From NCBI GenBank assembly GCA_005656395.1, contig SRSI01000004.1, forward strand, positions 558,001-622,000: DNA of 64,000 nucleotides, written 5' to 3'. Position numbers and translations under genes: made by a program. Source of the DNA: Strongyloides papillosus (taxonomy: Eukaryota; Nematoda; Chromadorea; Rhabditida; Strongyloididae). Each line of letters begins with the position of its first letter. Position 1 is the first letter of the stretch. Of this stretch, positions 15,199 through 27,425 are shown piece after piece. The notes under the pieces were generated by a model. That model was not told the DNA's origin. It did no database searches and was given only the letters and a program-made list of their open reading frames with translations.

Positions 15199-15532
15199 AT
15201 AAAATAATAATATTATTATTTTCTTTTACATTTACTATGTAATTTATATTAATCATGTTTTTTTACATTACTTATTATAGAACCCACAAAAAAAATTGCA
15301 GTATGTTTGAACGCCTTTTTTTATTCCAGTTAAATTTTATATCATAACATTTAAAATAAGTTCATACATTATTTTAAGTATTTGTCTTTAATCTAAAGCG
15401 CATTTCTTTTTATAAAAAAATCTTTTCTTTTCACCCAACGCTTTCTTAAAATTTTTGACTAGTGTTTTAGATGATATTATAAACGATATACCTATTTGAT
15501 TTTTGGGTTTGCTTATGTAATTTTTTTTATCT

Positions 15533-15575
<43 letters not shown>

Positions 15576-17090
15576 AATGACTGATTACATTTATTTGTTG
15601 TATTTGTAAGATACAGTACAAAAACAATTGACTAATGGAATTTAATATTTCATAGTGTAAAAGTGATAATAAATATTGTTCATTAATAAATATTTCATAA
15701 TTATTTTCCATAAATAAAACTTTTTTCAAAAAACCAAATTTTTTCTCAATTTATCAAAGAAAATTAAACATTATCTGATAGAATTCAAATAAAGCAAATA
15801 TATTATATCTGATAAAAAAAATCACTAAATAGTATATGATTTATTTTGTGTTAAAATATATTGTTAGTAGAAAAAAAATTTTACTTTATGACGGAGAAAA
15901 CTTTAGTTGATTATAAAATTTTCGAAATTATAAATCTCTTTTTTGTTTTAATTATCAATTTATAACTAACGCTAAATGGTTATAATTAAATTTTACATTA
16001 ACTGATCACTATATTTTTCCAAATACATTTGCATATTTTTTTATATAATAATTAATAAAAAACATACTACTAACAGGGAAATGAATCCTGTTATGTCTTA
16101 TAGTTAAAAAAGTATTAAATCATTTAAAAATTACAAAAAATTTTAATGTTATCAAGTTTTTAAATACCACAATTCCTTGTGATTAAGTCATTATATATTT
16201 ATTCTTTATTTTACATTCTTATCATTAACTTCCTTTCAAAATTTTTAACCAATACAACCATTTAAAAAATTTATTATTATACTATTTATTGCTTTTCTTT
16301 GAATTTATTTTACTAAATGATTACCTTTTTCTCTATTGTTTAATTAAAAAAATACTGACATGTCGTGACATAAGGTGCCAGGAACATATTTTAATCATAT
16401 TTCTCTGACCACATTTACTAGCCAACAGTTACGTAGTCCATATATCAAACCATATACTCTTACTATCTGTCTTACTATAATTGTGTGTAAGTAAAAGAAT
16501 ATAGGAAAGTAAGTCTAACTATACAACAACCAAAATGACAAAAATTGTATTCTCAAAGAGATATGTTATCCCAATGTTGGATGTCTTGATGGACGTTTTC
16601 ACAATCAAGAATGTATAAATACCTTAATTTTTTACGTCAAACACTTTCTTTCTTTTTGTTTTCGTAATTATAATAAATATATGTATAAATATTTGTTTTT
16701 TCTAAAACTATATTTCGCTTAATATTTATATCTTAATGCTTATGAAAGCCTATTATTTTTAAATTAAAAAGCAAATTAATATTATCATGTGTCATTTAAA
16801 CTCGTGATTATATACAATTGTTATCAAATGTTAGATTTATATAATATTGAATATTTTATAATCAAAAATGTTTTTTTTTTTTATGCAATTTAAAATATCG
16901 ATATTTTTATATGCATTTCTTTTAAAGTTTTAATTCATATTTTTCTCGTTCTGTGTAAATCATATTAAAATGTCGTTGAAATATAACTATCGATTTTTTA
17001 GATACTCCAAACTGAAACAAAAGAGAAACCTTTTACATTGAATTTATTATTAATATCGTTCCTGACAAGAAAAAATAAAATATATTGATA
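15199..17090. other. Intergenic region between the bZIP and four-pass membrane protein genes
   Basis: It holds the bZIP 3' end with AATAAA-like signals, the AT microsatellite, and a slightly GC-richer patch at about 16350-16620. That patch contains a 27-codon frame starting at 16534, which is too short to support as a gene. A TTTTTTAG acceptor near 17002 could be the trans-splice site of the following gene. Nothing else was recognised. Confidence 0.4.
15537..15572. repeat. (AT)n dinucleotide microsatellite
   Basis: This is an uninterrupted AT run of about 18 units, 340 bp downstream of the bZIP stop. It is probably length-polymorphic. Confidence 0.9.
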
Positions 17091-18005
17091 ATGGAAAGTA
17101 TTAAAATTAAAGAAAAACACGATAAACTTTTAAGTGTTACAAATAAGATGAAAGAGTTAAATAATTTTTTAGATGAAGATTTGTGTGATGATTGCAATAA
17201 TGTAACGAATTGCCAAATGTTCTGGTATTCACAGGTATGTCGATTTATAATTAAATTATAATTGATATTGATTATTTAGATAAAGTATTCACAATGTTTA
17301 AAACTTATTATTCTTTTTATACTTGCTGTATCACATTTATATTACATTCAACCATTTTTAAGAACATACTCTGCTTATGAGGATCATGTTCATCGCATCT
17401 ATGATTATGCTGATACATTTAGAGTCCCAAGTCACGTATATAACCAAAAACTATTACAAGCACAAATTGATGTTCTTACCGATTATAAAAAAAATATGTG
17501 GATGACTGTTGGTTCTATGTGTGTTTCATTGAGTATATCATGCTTTTTCATGTTTATTGTACCATTTACATCAATGAAACCATTACATTCAATTTTTATG
17601 AAAATTATTGATTTTGTTGCTTTCTCAACATTACCAATTCTTTTATGGGCAAGAAGTGTTATTGTTTCAAGTTTATACTCCATTATGGATATAGCTGCCG
17701 TTGAGATTCCAAGTTTAGAGTCATTCGCTAAATTAGCAAAAGAACTTGGTTGCAGTCTTAATATTAAATCAAAAAAAATATACTGTCAAGATTATATTCT
17801 CCAATCAATCTTCCCAGTTATTATACTTAAATATCTTATGGTTCTTTGTATAATTACAGCAGCTTATGTTCTCCTTGCCTACCTTATTGCATATTGTATA
17901 AGACATTGGTTCCCACATGGACGTACTTATTCAATGGAATCACTTACAAGTGATGATGATAAAGATATTGATACAATCAAGTTTGTACCAAATAAAGTTG
18001 TATAG
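17091..18005 (+). CDS. Four-pass membrane protein of unknown function
   Basis: Two exons (17091-17234 and 17280-18005, intron 45 nt, phase 0) encode 289 residues. Residues 1-50 are charged with a CDDC motif and are presumably cytoplasmic. Hydrophobic segments lie at about 55-71, 123-144, 157-181 and 228-255. The first loop is about 50 residues. The third loop carries two cysteines (about 206 and 217), possibly a disulphide in a luminal or extracellular loop. The C-terminal tail is short and acidic with Ser/Thr (SLTSDDDKD). This is a tetraspan layout with long loops between membrane segments 1-2 and 3-4. No known signature was recognised; it may be a nematode-restricted family. The coding call is strong from length, codon use and exon phase. 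Confidence 0.8.
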
Positions 18006-18660
18006 AAATTTCCTAACCATTTTTTATTTGGAAAAGAAAAATAATCCATTTTTTACAAAATTTGAAAGTTTCCTTATATAATATTTATTTTTACTACTAT
18101 AACAGCAAAATATTTGTATTGATATCAATGATAAAAAATTATTTGTTTTTTACTTTAAATTAAAAATTTTCTAATAAACTTTTCATCGATATATGTTTTT
18201 GAATTAATTTACTCCAATATGTATTTTTTTTAATTAAATAATATGAGGGATTAAATTGGAATATGAATTTAGTGTTTTATCTTATTAACCATCCTTTGTA
18301 CATCACTTTATATCTAAATATATATCTAAACGAAAATGTAATTGGTTTATTTAGGTATTATTATCCAATAAGACTTAAATGATAAATTATTGGTATTTCA
18401 ATATGAAAAAAATGCATTTGGTTTTTTTAAAAATTTTATTATCCATTACTAACTATTGAGATTTTATATCTTATATATTATAAAAAATATACGTTTTAGA
18501 TGATGAATTAATTTAAACAAAAAACTATTTAAAATAAGCTTTAAAATAGATAGATTTTATTTTAAAAATTTTGGTAATGTTTTAAATCATAATTTTTAAA
18601 CAATTTTTTAATATATGTTTTTTTAGATTTGCCATTCAAAAAAAGAAGTTTATAGAAGTG
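18006..18660. other. Intergenic spacer before the neuropeptide gene
   Basis: AT-rich, with no frame or repeat of note. A TTTTTTAG at about 18619-18626, 35 nt before the next start codon, is a good candidate trans-splice or 5'UTR acceptor. Confidence 0.4.
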
Positions 18661-19143
18661 ATGTCTTTTAAAATAGTAAAAATAGGCTTCTTACTACTAA
18701 TGTTATTTCAATATTATTGTCAGGCTCATCAAGATGATGATACGTTTTCTGACAATTTAAAAAAAGAAACTAGTAGTGTTTCGAGTAATTTAGTTAATAG
18801 AAGTAAGTTTAAAAAACACAGCTCCTAATATACCTTCAGTTTTTGTTTACAAAAGAAGAAAAGATTTACCAACATTTTCAGAAGATATCATTTCAAGTAA
18901 AAGTCCGTTATTTCGTGAAAGAAGAATTAAAAATAGCTTTGGTAAGTAGATATATTTTGATTAATTAATATTTTATTAGAAAAAAAATTAAATAATATTG
19001 ATGTAATTTACTCAATTAAAGTTGATGGTATCAAACGTTCCACAAAAAAAAATAATTTCTTAATGAGAAAAAAAATAAGACTTTATCCTTTTGATTTTGA
19101 TACACTTGGAGGTCTTGGATTAGGAAAACGGACAGTAAACTGA
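18661..19143 (+). CDS. nlp-5: NLP-5-like neuropeptide precursor
   Basis: A small secreted precursor of about 135 residues in three exons: 18661-18802, 18840-18941, and 18980-19143 (or a third exon from 19022 in the same frame). Residues 4-21 are hydrophobic and form a signal peptide ending near YYCQA. Dibasic sites (KRR, ERR, KR, RKK) punctuate the rest. The last segment is LYPFDFDTLGGLGLGKR followed by TVN and the stop: a processing site preceded by Gly, so a C-terminally amidated peptide ending in LGGLGL-amide is expected. The core matches the FDTLGGMGLGKR ends of C. elegans NLP-5 peptides, here in one copy. The first intron would be only 37 nt. The same segment is also open if read through with a one-base shift, so that border is uncertain. 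Confidence 0.7.
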
Positions 19144-19484
19144 TGAAAAAATGTACTTTAAAGGATAAGTTAATTTATTCTTTTTTAAATATAAATAATT
19201 TCAATCTACTTCTTGGCGTATTTTATTTAAATATTATACTAATAATTATTTTAATATTATTTTAAAGAAAACAATAATTTTTAAAAATTTTAAAATATAT
19301 CATGTAACATCAAAAATAAAATAGATATTCTTTGAGTGATATTTTTTTTTAAAATATATTCTTTGATATATAGAAATATCCAAAAACAAATCAAACTACT
19401 TTAATAAAATTCACTAATTTTAAAATTTTTAAGATATAACTTAACTTTTCACTATATTTAAATAAAATTACTAAGAAAGCCCTT
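19144..19484. other. Short AT-rich spacer
   Basis: 341 nt between the neuropeptide stop and the transporter start. No repeat, frame or RNA was seen. Confidence 0.5.
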
Positions 19485-21471
19485 ATGAATGAAGAAAAGA
19501 ATAGAAAGTTTAAAAATTTCATATATAATCAGGTAAAAACATTATTTAATTATCATAATTTGATTTACTCTTTAGGAAGAATTTGAGAAAGAGTTTTTAT
19601 TTAATACAGAAAAAACAAGCTTCTGGACAAAATTATACTTAAGAATACTATGTTTTAACAACTTTTTAAATCTAAAAAATGGATCTATAAGTGATATAAT
19701 ACCAGTAGTGAAATGGATAACAAATTATAAAAAAGGATGGTTATTTAATGATATATGTTGCGGAATAATTTTAGGTATAATTAGCATTCCTCAAATCTTA
19801 AGTTGTTGTTATATTACAAGCATTTATACAATTAATGGATTACACACATCTCTATTTTCATCATTTTTTTATACCCTCCTTGGTACCTCCAAACATACCT
19901 CTTTAGGGATGTTTTTTATTTCACCAGTTCTAATTATAAATGTAAAACATAATCTCCAGGATACTTTAGAAGATTATGATGATGAATTTGATATTATAAC
20001 TGATGAAGAGATATTATCAACTATAACATTTACATGCGGTATCATTATTTTAGTCTTTTACATGTGTAATTTTCATTTTTTATTGGATTACTTTTCTGAT
20101 CCTGTCATTAAAGGATTTACATCAGGAACAGCTCTCAAAGTATTAGTATTACAACTACCAAAACTTCTTGGTCTAAAAATAGAAAAAGAACAGAATCCTT
20201 TTAGTTATTTAAGTATATTATTAAATATAAGAGAAAAAATTGATGAAACCAATTTAGGAACATTTATCCTCTCAATTTCGTCACTATCTTTTTTATTTGT
20301 AGCTAGATTTTTTCTATCACCATTATTATTAAAAAGATTTGGTAAAGTCATTCCTTTTGAATTAATATTTATAACAATTTCAACTATTGTTCTTTATTTA
20401 TTTAATCTAAATGATACATATGATATTGAAGTTGTTGGAGAAGTACAAAATTATTTATCATCACCAACTCTCCCCAATTTCTCAATCATTTAAAATTTAA
20501 TAATTGATGCCACAATAATTGCACTTACTAATTATGTGATATTAAATTCAATTAGCAAATACTTTTCTAAAAAATATGACTATTCAATTAATGTTAATCA
20601 AGAGGTTCGTGCAATGGCCTTTATTTATATCATAACATCATTCTTTAATTGTTATCCATCCGAAGGAAGTCTTCCAAGAAGTAATATATTAGCCGAGTAT
20701 AATGCCAAATCACAATTACATTCATTTATTTCATCACTAATTATTATTTGTACAATTTTTTTGTGCAATTTAATACTTAAAACACTACCAAAATATATTT
20801 TGTCAATGATTCTTACTGCTTCTACATTTGAATTAATTTCTCAATTACAAGATGTACCTTTTTTATTCAATCGTTCTCCAATTGACTGTGTAATTTGGAT
20901 GTCAACATTTTTGATTACCTTTATTTTTGATACACCTTATAGTTTTATTTTCTCTATTAACAATAATATTAAGATTACAATATCCCAAAGCTACATTTCT
21001 TGGAAACATAAAAAAAGTAAGCATTTATAAAATTATTGAGGAGTATGAGATGTTCTGTGATTTACCATCAAATATTCAAGTTATTCACTTTAATTTACCG
21101 TTATTATATTTGAATATTGAAAGATTTAATAAGATTACAAATAATATTATTGAGATTATTTGTGTGAACTGTCAAAAAAGCATTGGTAGTAATTTAAATG
21201 ATAATTTATACATTCAATTTATAATCCTTGATTGCTCAGAAATTTTATTTTAGATTATGGTGGAGTTAAAGCAATTGAAGAATTTTTTGGATATGCTTCT
21301 AAAATTGGCATAACAGTGTATTTCTCCACTTGTAATGATGAATTAATAAGGGTTCTTGACAGATTTGAAATTTTTAAAAAAATATCGAAAAGTAATTTTT
21401 TTCTTTCTACCTCTGACGCTGTAGAGTATTGTAAATATTTAATGTTAAAAGTAAATGAAATAAATTTATAA
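19485..21471 (+). pseudogene. SLC26-type anion transporter (SulP + STAS), disrupted
   Basis: Coding starts at 19485 (exon 19485-19532, 43-nt intron, then 19576 onward). The body follows the SLC26/SulP order: the GTSKHTSLG transporter signature, several membrane segments, a conserved NQEVRAMA block, then FSLLTIILR and LGNI, and a C-terminal STAS domain (IILDCSE ... GGVKAIEEFF). Three lesions break it. They are an in-frame TAA at 20491-20493 exactly where the alignment continues (SII-stop-NLIIDA), a one-base gain near 20941, and a one-base loss in a T-rich run near 21245-21250. Homology is continuous across all three, and no intron with a usable donor explains them. SLC26 proteins exchange sulphate, chloride, bicarbonate or oxalate at membranes. 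Either this is a young pseudogene or the assembly carries several errors here; neighbouring genes are clean. Confidence 0.8.
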
Positions 21472-21723
21472 AAATTTTTTATTTATAATATTTTAATAAC
21501 TGTACAATAAATAAATTATATATTAAAAAGTTTTAAATTAAGGTCGTTAACATGAAGTAAAATGGTTTAAATCACCAGATTTTGCGCTTCACAACTCTCA
21601 TTAATATGAAAAGATTTTCACTATCAAAAATTGTATAATATTAATATTTGGTAAATTTTTTTTTCCATAAATAATGATATAAATATTAAAGGAGTATTAT
21701 AGTTTGGTGGTATTTGAATGATA

Positions 21724-24063
21724 TCAAAACCACCAATACCAAGGTCGATCTAAGTAGTATCCTCCTTCAGGATCAAAATTTTGTCTATTTAAATTTTCAT
21801 TACCATATTCATTACCATTTTGTGGTGTTTTAATTGTATGAGCCGTAAAACCTGGAACAAGAGTGAAATTATTACCATACATTGATGTATCTTTACCATA
21901 TTGTCCACTCATCATTGTATTATTTTTTTTATGAGCAAACTCATCTGCTGATACCGTTCCAACACCTCTACGTTTATAAACTTTTTTTGTCCTAAAGATA
22001 TATAATATAATAACTATTAAACCAATAATAGCGATAAAACTGGCAATTATAGCACCAATAATAATTACCATATTAACTGGTTGACTTGCAATTGAGACAT
22101 TCTCTTTATCAACATTTGTCATATTATTTCTATCACTTCCTACTCCTTCAGTTATTTTAGTTATTTTTGGTGATGGATACGCATGAAGTTGTGGTATTAC
22201 ATTACCATTTGTTGGTATTTTCTTTTCATTAACCAAAATATTTTTATTATTGTTATTTATATTAGAATTTTCTTTTTTTGATATAAATGAAGTTGTTGTC
22301 GTAAGAATGGATGTAGATAATGTTTCACTATTTTTAACATTTACTGGTTGTTGCACGAGATTTTTAAATTCATTAATAGTCCTTTGTGTCTGTTCTGATA
22401 CAATAGGTGGTAACATTGATTGAGAAACCTTTCTTAATTCAAGTCCTTTGACAACGGGAGGATTAAAACACCTAGCTGGTTTTGATGTTTCAGTTTCAAT
22501 TTTTATGTATGGATGATTACGAAGCCATTGACGGAATGAATCAAGATTACTATCGCATGTCCATAAGTTATCTAAAGCAAAAGAGAAAGAAATTTAATAT
22601 AGAATACCTAGACTATTTAAACTTACCGTAAAGATATACATTTGTTTGTTTTTGACTACTTGACTCAATACCAGAATCTTGGAACAAATTATCATTTATA
22701 TAAGTTAACTTATTATTACTTAAATCAAGTGTTCTTAAAGACTTTAATTTTACAAATGATCCATCCTCAATAGTTGATAACTGATTATTTTTCAAATCTA
22801 TGTTTTCAATTTTCTTTAATGAAGTAAACAATTTATTTGATATGTATGTTAATGCATTTCCATTTAATAAAAGTATTTGCAATTTATTTACATAGACAAA
22901 AGAAGAATCAGATATTTTTCTTATTCCACATTGTGATAACTCAAGTCTTATTAAATTTGGTGTGTGTTTAAATGCTAAGAATAAATTTTATTATACACAA
23001 ACATAACTAAAACATACCTAAAGGTCCGATTTCCTTAATTCCTGGATTATTACTTAAGGCAAGAATTTTTAGATTAAATATAGGTTTAAAAACAATCTCA
23101 TCAATATTTGTAAGTTGATTTGAACCTATATAAAGATAAATTAAATTTGGTGTACCAGAAAAAGCATTTGGTGAAATACTTTTAATCTAAAAAAATAATT
23201 ATTTATAAAGAATATAGTGCATATAAAAAACATACTTGATTTGCCTCAACACTAAGTGACTTCAAAACTGGTAAATTTAGTCCGTCACTAATTGTTTTTA
23301 TTTTATTGACACTTAAACCAATTTGCTCTATTGTTGGTATATTTATTAATGCTTTTGATGGTATTTCGGTAATTAAATTACGATCCAATAGTAATGTAAC
23401 AATATTTTCTAAACCAAGGAAACCATTATCATGAATAACTGATATTTGATTCATTGATAAATCTATTGTTTGAAGGGTAGCTCTACTTTGGTAGTGGAGG
23501 AAAATGTTATCTTGTATTGTTGTTATTTCATTTTCAGCTAATGATAGTAATGTTAAATATCTTAATTTAGAAATTCCACTAATAGGTATCTCTTCAAGAG
23601 CATTCCTACGAATTTCTAGTTCCTCTAAACTTTCTAATAAATCACCAGAAAAGGCATCTTCATCAATCTCATGTAAATCATTATGTATCAAAGAAAGCCG
23701 TTTAAAAATAAATCCTTCGAAAATATTTTCTTCTAACTAATTATACAAAATATTATATAAATTGTTTTTGAATAATTTTATCTTACCTTTGGTATAGCTG
23801 TATCAACAACACTTAGACTCTCAATCGTATTTCTGACAGGTTTGAGCATCTCCAAAATAACATTAAATGAAGTAGCTCCTTCACAATATATTTGTAAAGG
23901 TTCATGATCGCCATTTTGGCATATACATGGTTCCTAATTAAAATTTTTCAAAAATATGACTTTTCGAACTTACTTTTATATTTCTGGGGCACGTCGCAAG
24001 AACGTGATTTATTAAAAAAGACATTCCAAAACAATGAAATAGAATTGAAAAGATTGTTTTCAT
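21724..24063 (-). CDS. Extracellular leucine-rich-repeat single-pass membrane protein (eLRRon type)
   Basis: Six exons on the minus strand (24063-23974, 23933-23787, 23736-23236, 23186-23018, 22974-22627, 22571-21724) join in frame to 700 residues. A signal peptide (about residues 1-24) is followed by an LRR N-cap with clustered cysteines (TCPRN ... CICQNG). Roughly 13 leucine-rich repeats follow (LxxLxLxxNxL patterns), then an LRR C-cap (NLWTCDSNL ... ARCFNPP). A Ser/Thr/Asn-rich stalk leads to one membrane segment (about 570-592, IIIGAIIASFIAIIGLIVII) and a roughly 105-residue cytoplasmic tail. The tail ends in an aromatic stretch, YYLDRPWYWWF. The layout resembles nematode eLRRon proteins such as EGG-6 and PAN-1, which act at apical matrices and cell contacts; the precise orthologue is not clear. 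Confidence 0.85.
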
Positions 24064-27000
24064 TTTTAAAAAAAATTATTGCTTGTTATAAATTTTCATA
24101 TATTCTAAAAAAAATAATGAAACATGGAAAAGTAAAATCTTTTTATTGTGATCATTTAAAATTATTAAAAAGTGTGTGTTATCTCAGAAGAGAGGGAACA
24201 TTTATTGTAGAAGTAGATAAGTTGATATAGTGTGTTATGATGATTTGTGAAAATAAGAAACTCCTTAAAGATAAGAAGTTAGGAAAATTTGAAGATCACA
24301 AAGACAATAAAGATATGTGGATTGTTTAAGTAACGATAAGAGGGTAATAAGTGAAGAAAATGATGACCCTATGCGAAAATTATAGAATACAGGGTCATTA
24401 TAATCTAATGTTGAGGTTTTGTTTTACAACAAAATATGCTAATGATAAATAATAAGAAAATGTGGTAGATAAAATTATAATAGTTTTAAAAATAATGATG
24501 ATTAATTTATAATAATAACTCACCTTATAAATAAAACGCAATTTAGAAAACTATCCTAATGTAAATTTGAGAAAAGCCAAATATATATAAACGATTCTTA
24601 GGTTTTTAATAACAGGACTGTAAAATGATAAATGAAATCAAATTTTCAAACTAAATATGGGTAAAATAAAAAGACTGAATGAAAGTATTTTAAAATGCGT
24701 TCTTAAATGATTGTACCACTATAAATGATAATAACCAGATTTTCATCAAGCTATTATCAAATATAGACTTTGTTAAAATAAACTCCTAAAGTGTGTCACT
24801 TAAGAGTAATAATAAAATCAAAACTTTTACCTAGCTATAAAGTAATGTTAAAATCTATTTTCATGAATGAAAAATGTTTTTTGAAAGTGCAAAAAAATAG
24901 ACAATTATAGGAGATTAGAAATTAAAATATTACATAAATATAAATTATCTATTTGTTAAATCAAAAAAGTTATACTGTAAAACACTAGGAGATATTTTTA
25001 TCATACTAAAAATTTAATTTACTTATAAAAAAAATAAGATTTAAATGAATAAATTTTTATTCAATTGTTATTTGAATTATAAAAACTTTTACATATCCTT
25101 CCAATGTAACTTTTTTCCCTACAAAATCAGATTACAGTTTAATGTTTTGCAAACAAATATAAAATCTGCCAAATTATACTTATAATTCTATGAAATACGA
25201 GTAATCGCCTTAAAATTATAAGACTGTTACAAATTACTTTTAAAGATGATAAAGTAGCAAAGAAGAAGTTATTGTATATAAAAAAATTAACATTTTATTT
25301 TATCATTGTACAATATAAATATTAAGAAGGTGTATACCAATTTTAAAATCAAATGACCGATGTCTAATTTTTTATTTCAGTAAAGTATGTTTATTTAAGT
25401 ATGTTAAATAATACTCAATATCTATCATTGTAGCAACTGGACATTTAGTTTTACAAAATTTACCTATAAATATTGTAATATTAAAATACTTTAATATATT
25501 ATTACTTTATACACCAACAAATCATTTGATCACCTCAACAATCTACTTATGTAACCTTATAATAATTGTTTAACTTTATAATTGTAATAATGAGTTTAAA
25601 AGAATATATGTAATATAAAAACTTTTATTCTAAAATCATATTTCCTTTAATTTTATATACTCCTCATAATTTATAACACTATAGAAGTGAAGAACATTCA
25701 AAGTTATTGTATATTTTTTAAATAAAGGTATATACATTAAAAAGTTTGTGTTAAGAAAAAATTGTGATAAGGAAATATTAATAGGAGTCGTGAAAAAGCG
25801 ATGATCTTTTTTTGATTAAGATATATTGTTTTTCTTAAACCGATTAAAATTATTGAAGATAAACAAATTTCTAAAATAGAATACTTTTCACAGAGAAAAT
25901 AAATTTTTAAAACAAGACTTATTTTTATACAAATAATCAAGTAATAAACTTGTCTAACATTTAATGTTTTAAAATATTTTAGAAAGTGGTATAAGAAAAT
26001 TTAAGTGTCAAAATATTATAAAATAATAAATAGTATATTACCATATTAAGCACTTTTTTTATGAAATCACATTTTATTCTTTTGATTTATTCAATTTTAA
26101 AAGTAGGTTAGAAATGCAGATGTAATATTGATATGAATATATTATTCATTGTTATTGTATTTTAAAAACAAATAATAGCAAAATATAGAACATCGGAGAA
26201 TTTCTTTAGCGTTATTAATCTTTAAAATAAAAATATATTTCAAGATTAGTATTATTTAGATATGATTTTTAATAAATGTACATAATTTAGGAAAGAAATT
26301 ATTTTAAATGAACATAAAAAAGTAAATTTTTTTAAAATTCAATATATTTAATAAAGAAATTATAATAATTAGAGGATTTTTTAAATATAATTTTTAATAT
26401 AAAATATTTGTCAGTACATATATTCAAAATATGTGAAATTCATTTATTTTTAAAAATAAATAGAAAAACTTTTGTCTAGAACATTTATTGTAACGTAGTT
26501 AAATAACTAATTTGTTGAGATCATCTTATATCACCACTTGTATAAATCTTTTGTTTAATTTCCATACTTTTTAATATTCTTTAACATGATATTGGATACT
26601 TTATAAAAACATATACTTGTTAAAAAGATTCTTTACTGAGGTATAAAGAAAAATATAATTATATCACTGATCAAATGGTAAAGCATTGTATTTTATTTTT
26701 CTTTATTAACATACTTATCATATATCATTTTTCTTTAATTAGAAAATCTTTTTTATGTTTGAATAATATTAGAAAACATTTTTTTTAATTCAAAAGCCTG
26801 ATTTGAGGAATGTAAAGAACGTGTCAAATTACTGATAAAAGTGTTTAAAAAAAGAAAACACTGGTATTAATAAATATATGTTATCAAAATTAAGCAAAAT
26901 ATACCATAATAAAGCAGAAGTTTAAAAAATTTTCTATTAAAATATATTTTAAACAACAGAAAGTCTTACACTTTCAAAAATTATTTAATGTTCATATTTT

Positions 27001-27425
27001 GACGAATAAATTTTTATATATTTAATATACAAAGAAAATGTATCTCTGAGATAATGATACTTTCAATAAAAACATAATTATAGAGACATTTGATTATCAT
27101 AATATGTTTAAAATATGAAACAACAAAAATGTTACATTTTCTTTAAAGTCAATTAAACAAAATTTTTTTCTATTATTTGGAAATACATACAATTGTTAAA
27201 ATGCTTACTTTAATTTTTAATATATCTTCTTGGAAACTTTTTTATGTTAGATAATATCCCACATCTTTAAACTGTAACAATCATGTTTATTAAACGGATA
27301 ACAAAAAATTATCATTATCTTAATTGCATTGAATATCAACAATTTTTACACTTTCTAACAAAACAATGAAACAGTATAAAAATGCTAAAATTCTATACCA
27401 AGACATCACTTTTCTGATCATCAAC
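24064..27425. other. 3.4 kb AT-rich divergent intergenic region
   Basis: This lies between divergently transcribed genes (LRR protein to the left, CBD-1-like to the right), so it should hold both promoters. No supportable frame was seen. A segment near 26806-26824 resembles the miR-1 seed region but has no pairing arm. A second in-frame ATG for the CBD-1-like gene lies at 27366, 60 nt upstream of the chosen start. Confidence 0.4.

Noticed and set aside
23904..24230. 108-codon plus-strand frame over the LRR gene 5' end
   Set aside because: It is antisense to the signal-peptide exon and first intron of the LRR gene and has no motif of its own.
26800..26830. miR-1-like sequence (GGAATGTAAAGAA)
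   Set aside because: The seed and several following bases match miR-1, but the 3' half differs and the upstream sequence has no complementary arm to make a precursor hairpin.
27366..27425. Upstream ATG as the start of the CBD-1-like protein
   Set aside because: In frame, but it would bury the signal peptide behind 20 polar residues; the ATG at 27426 gives a clean signal peptide.
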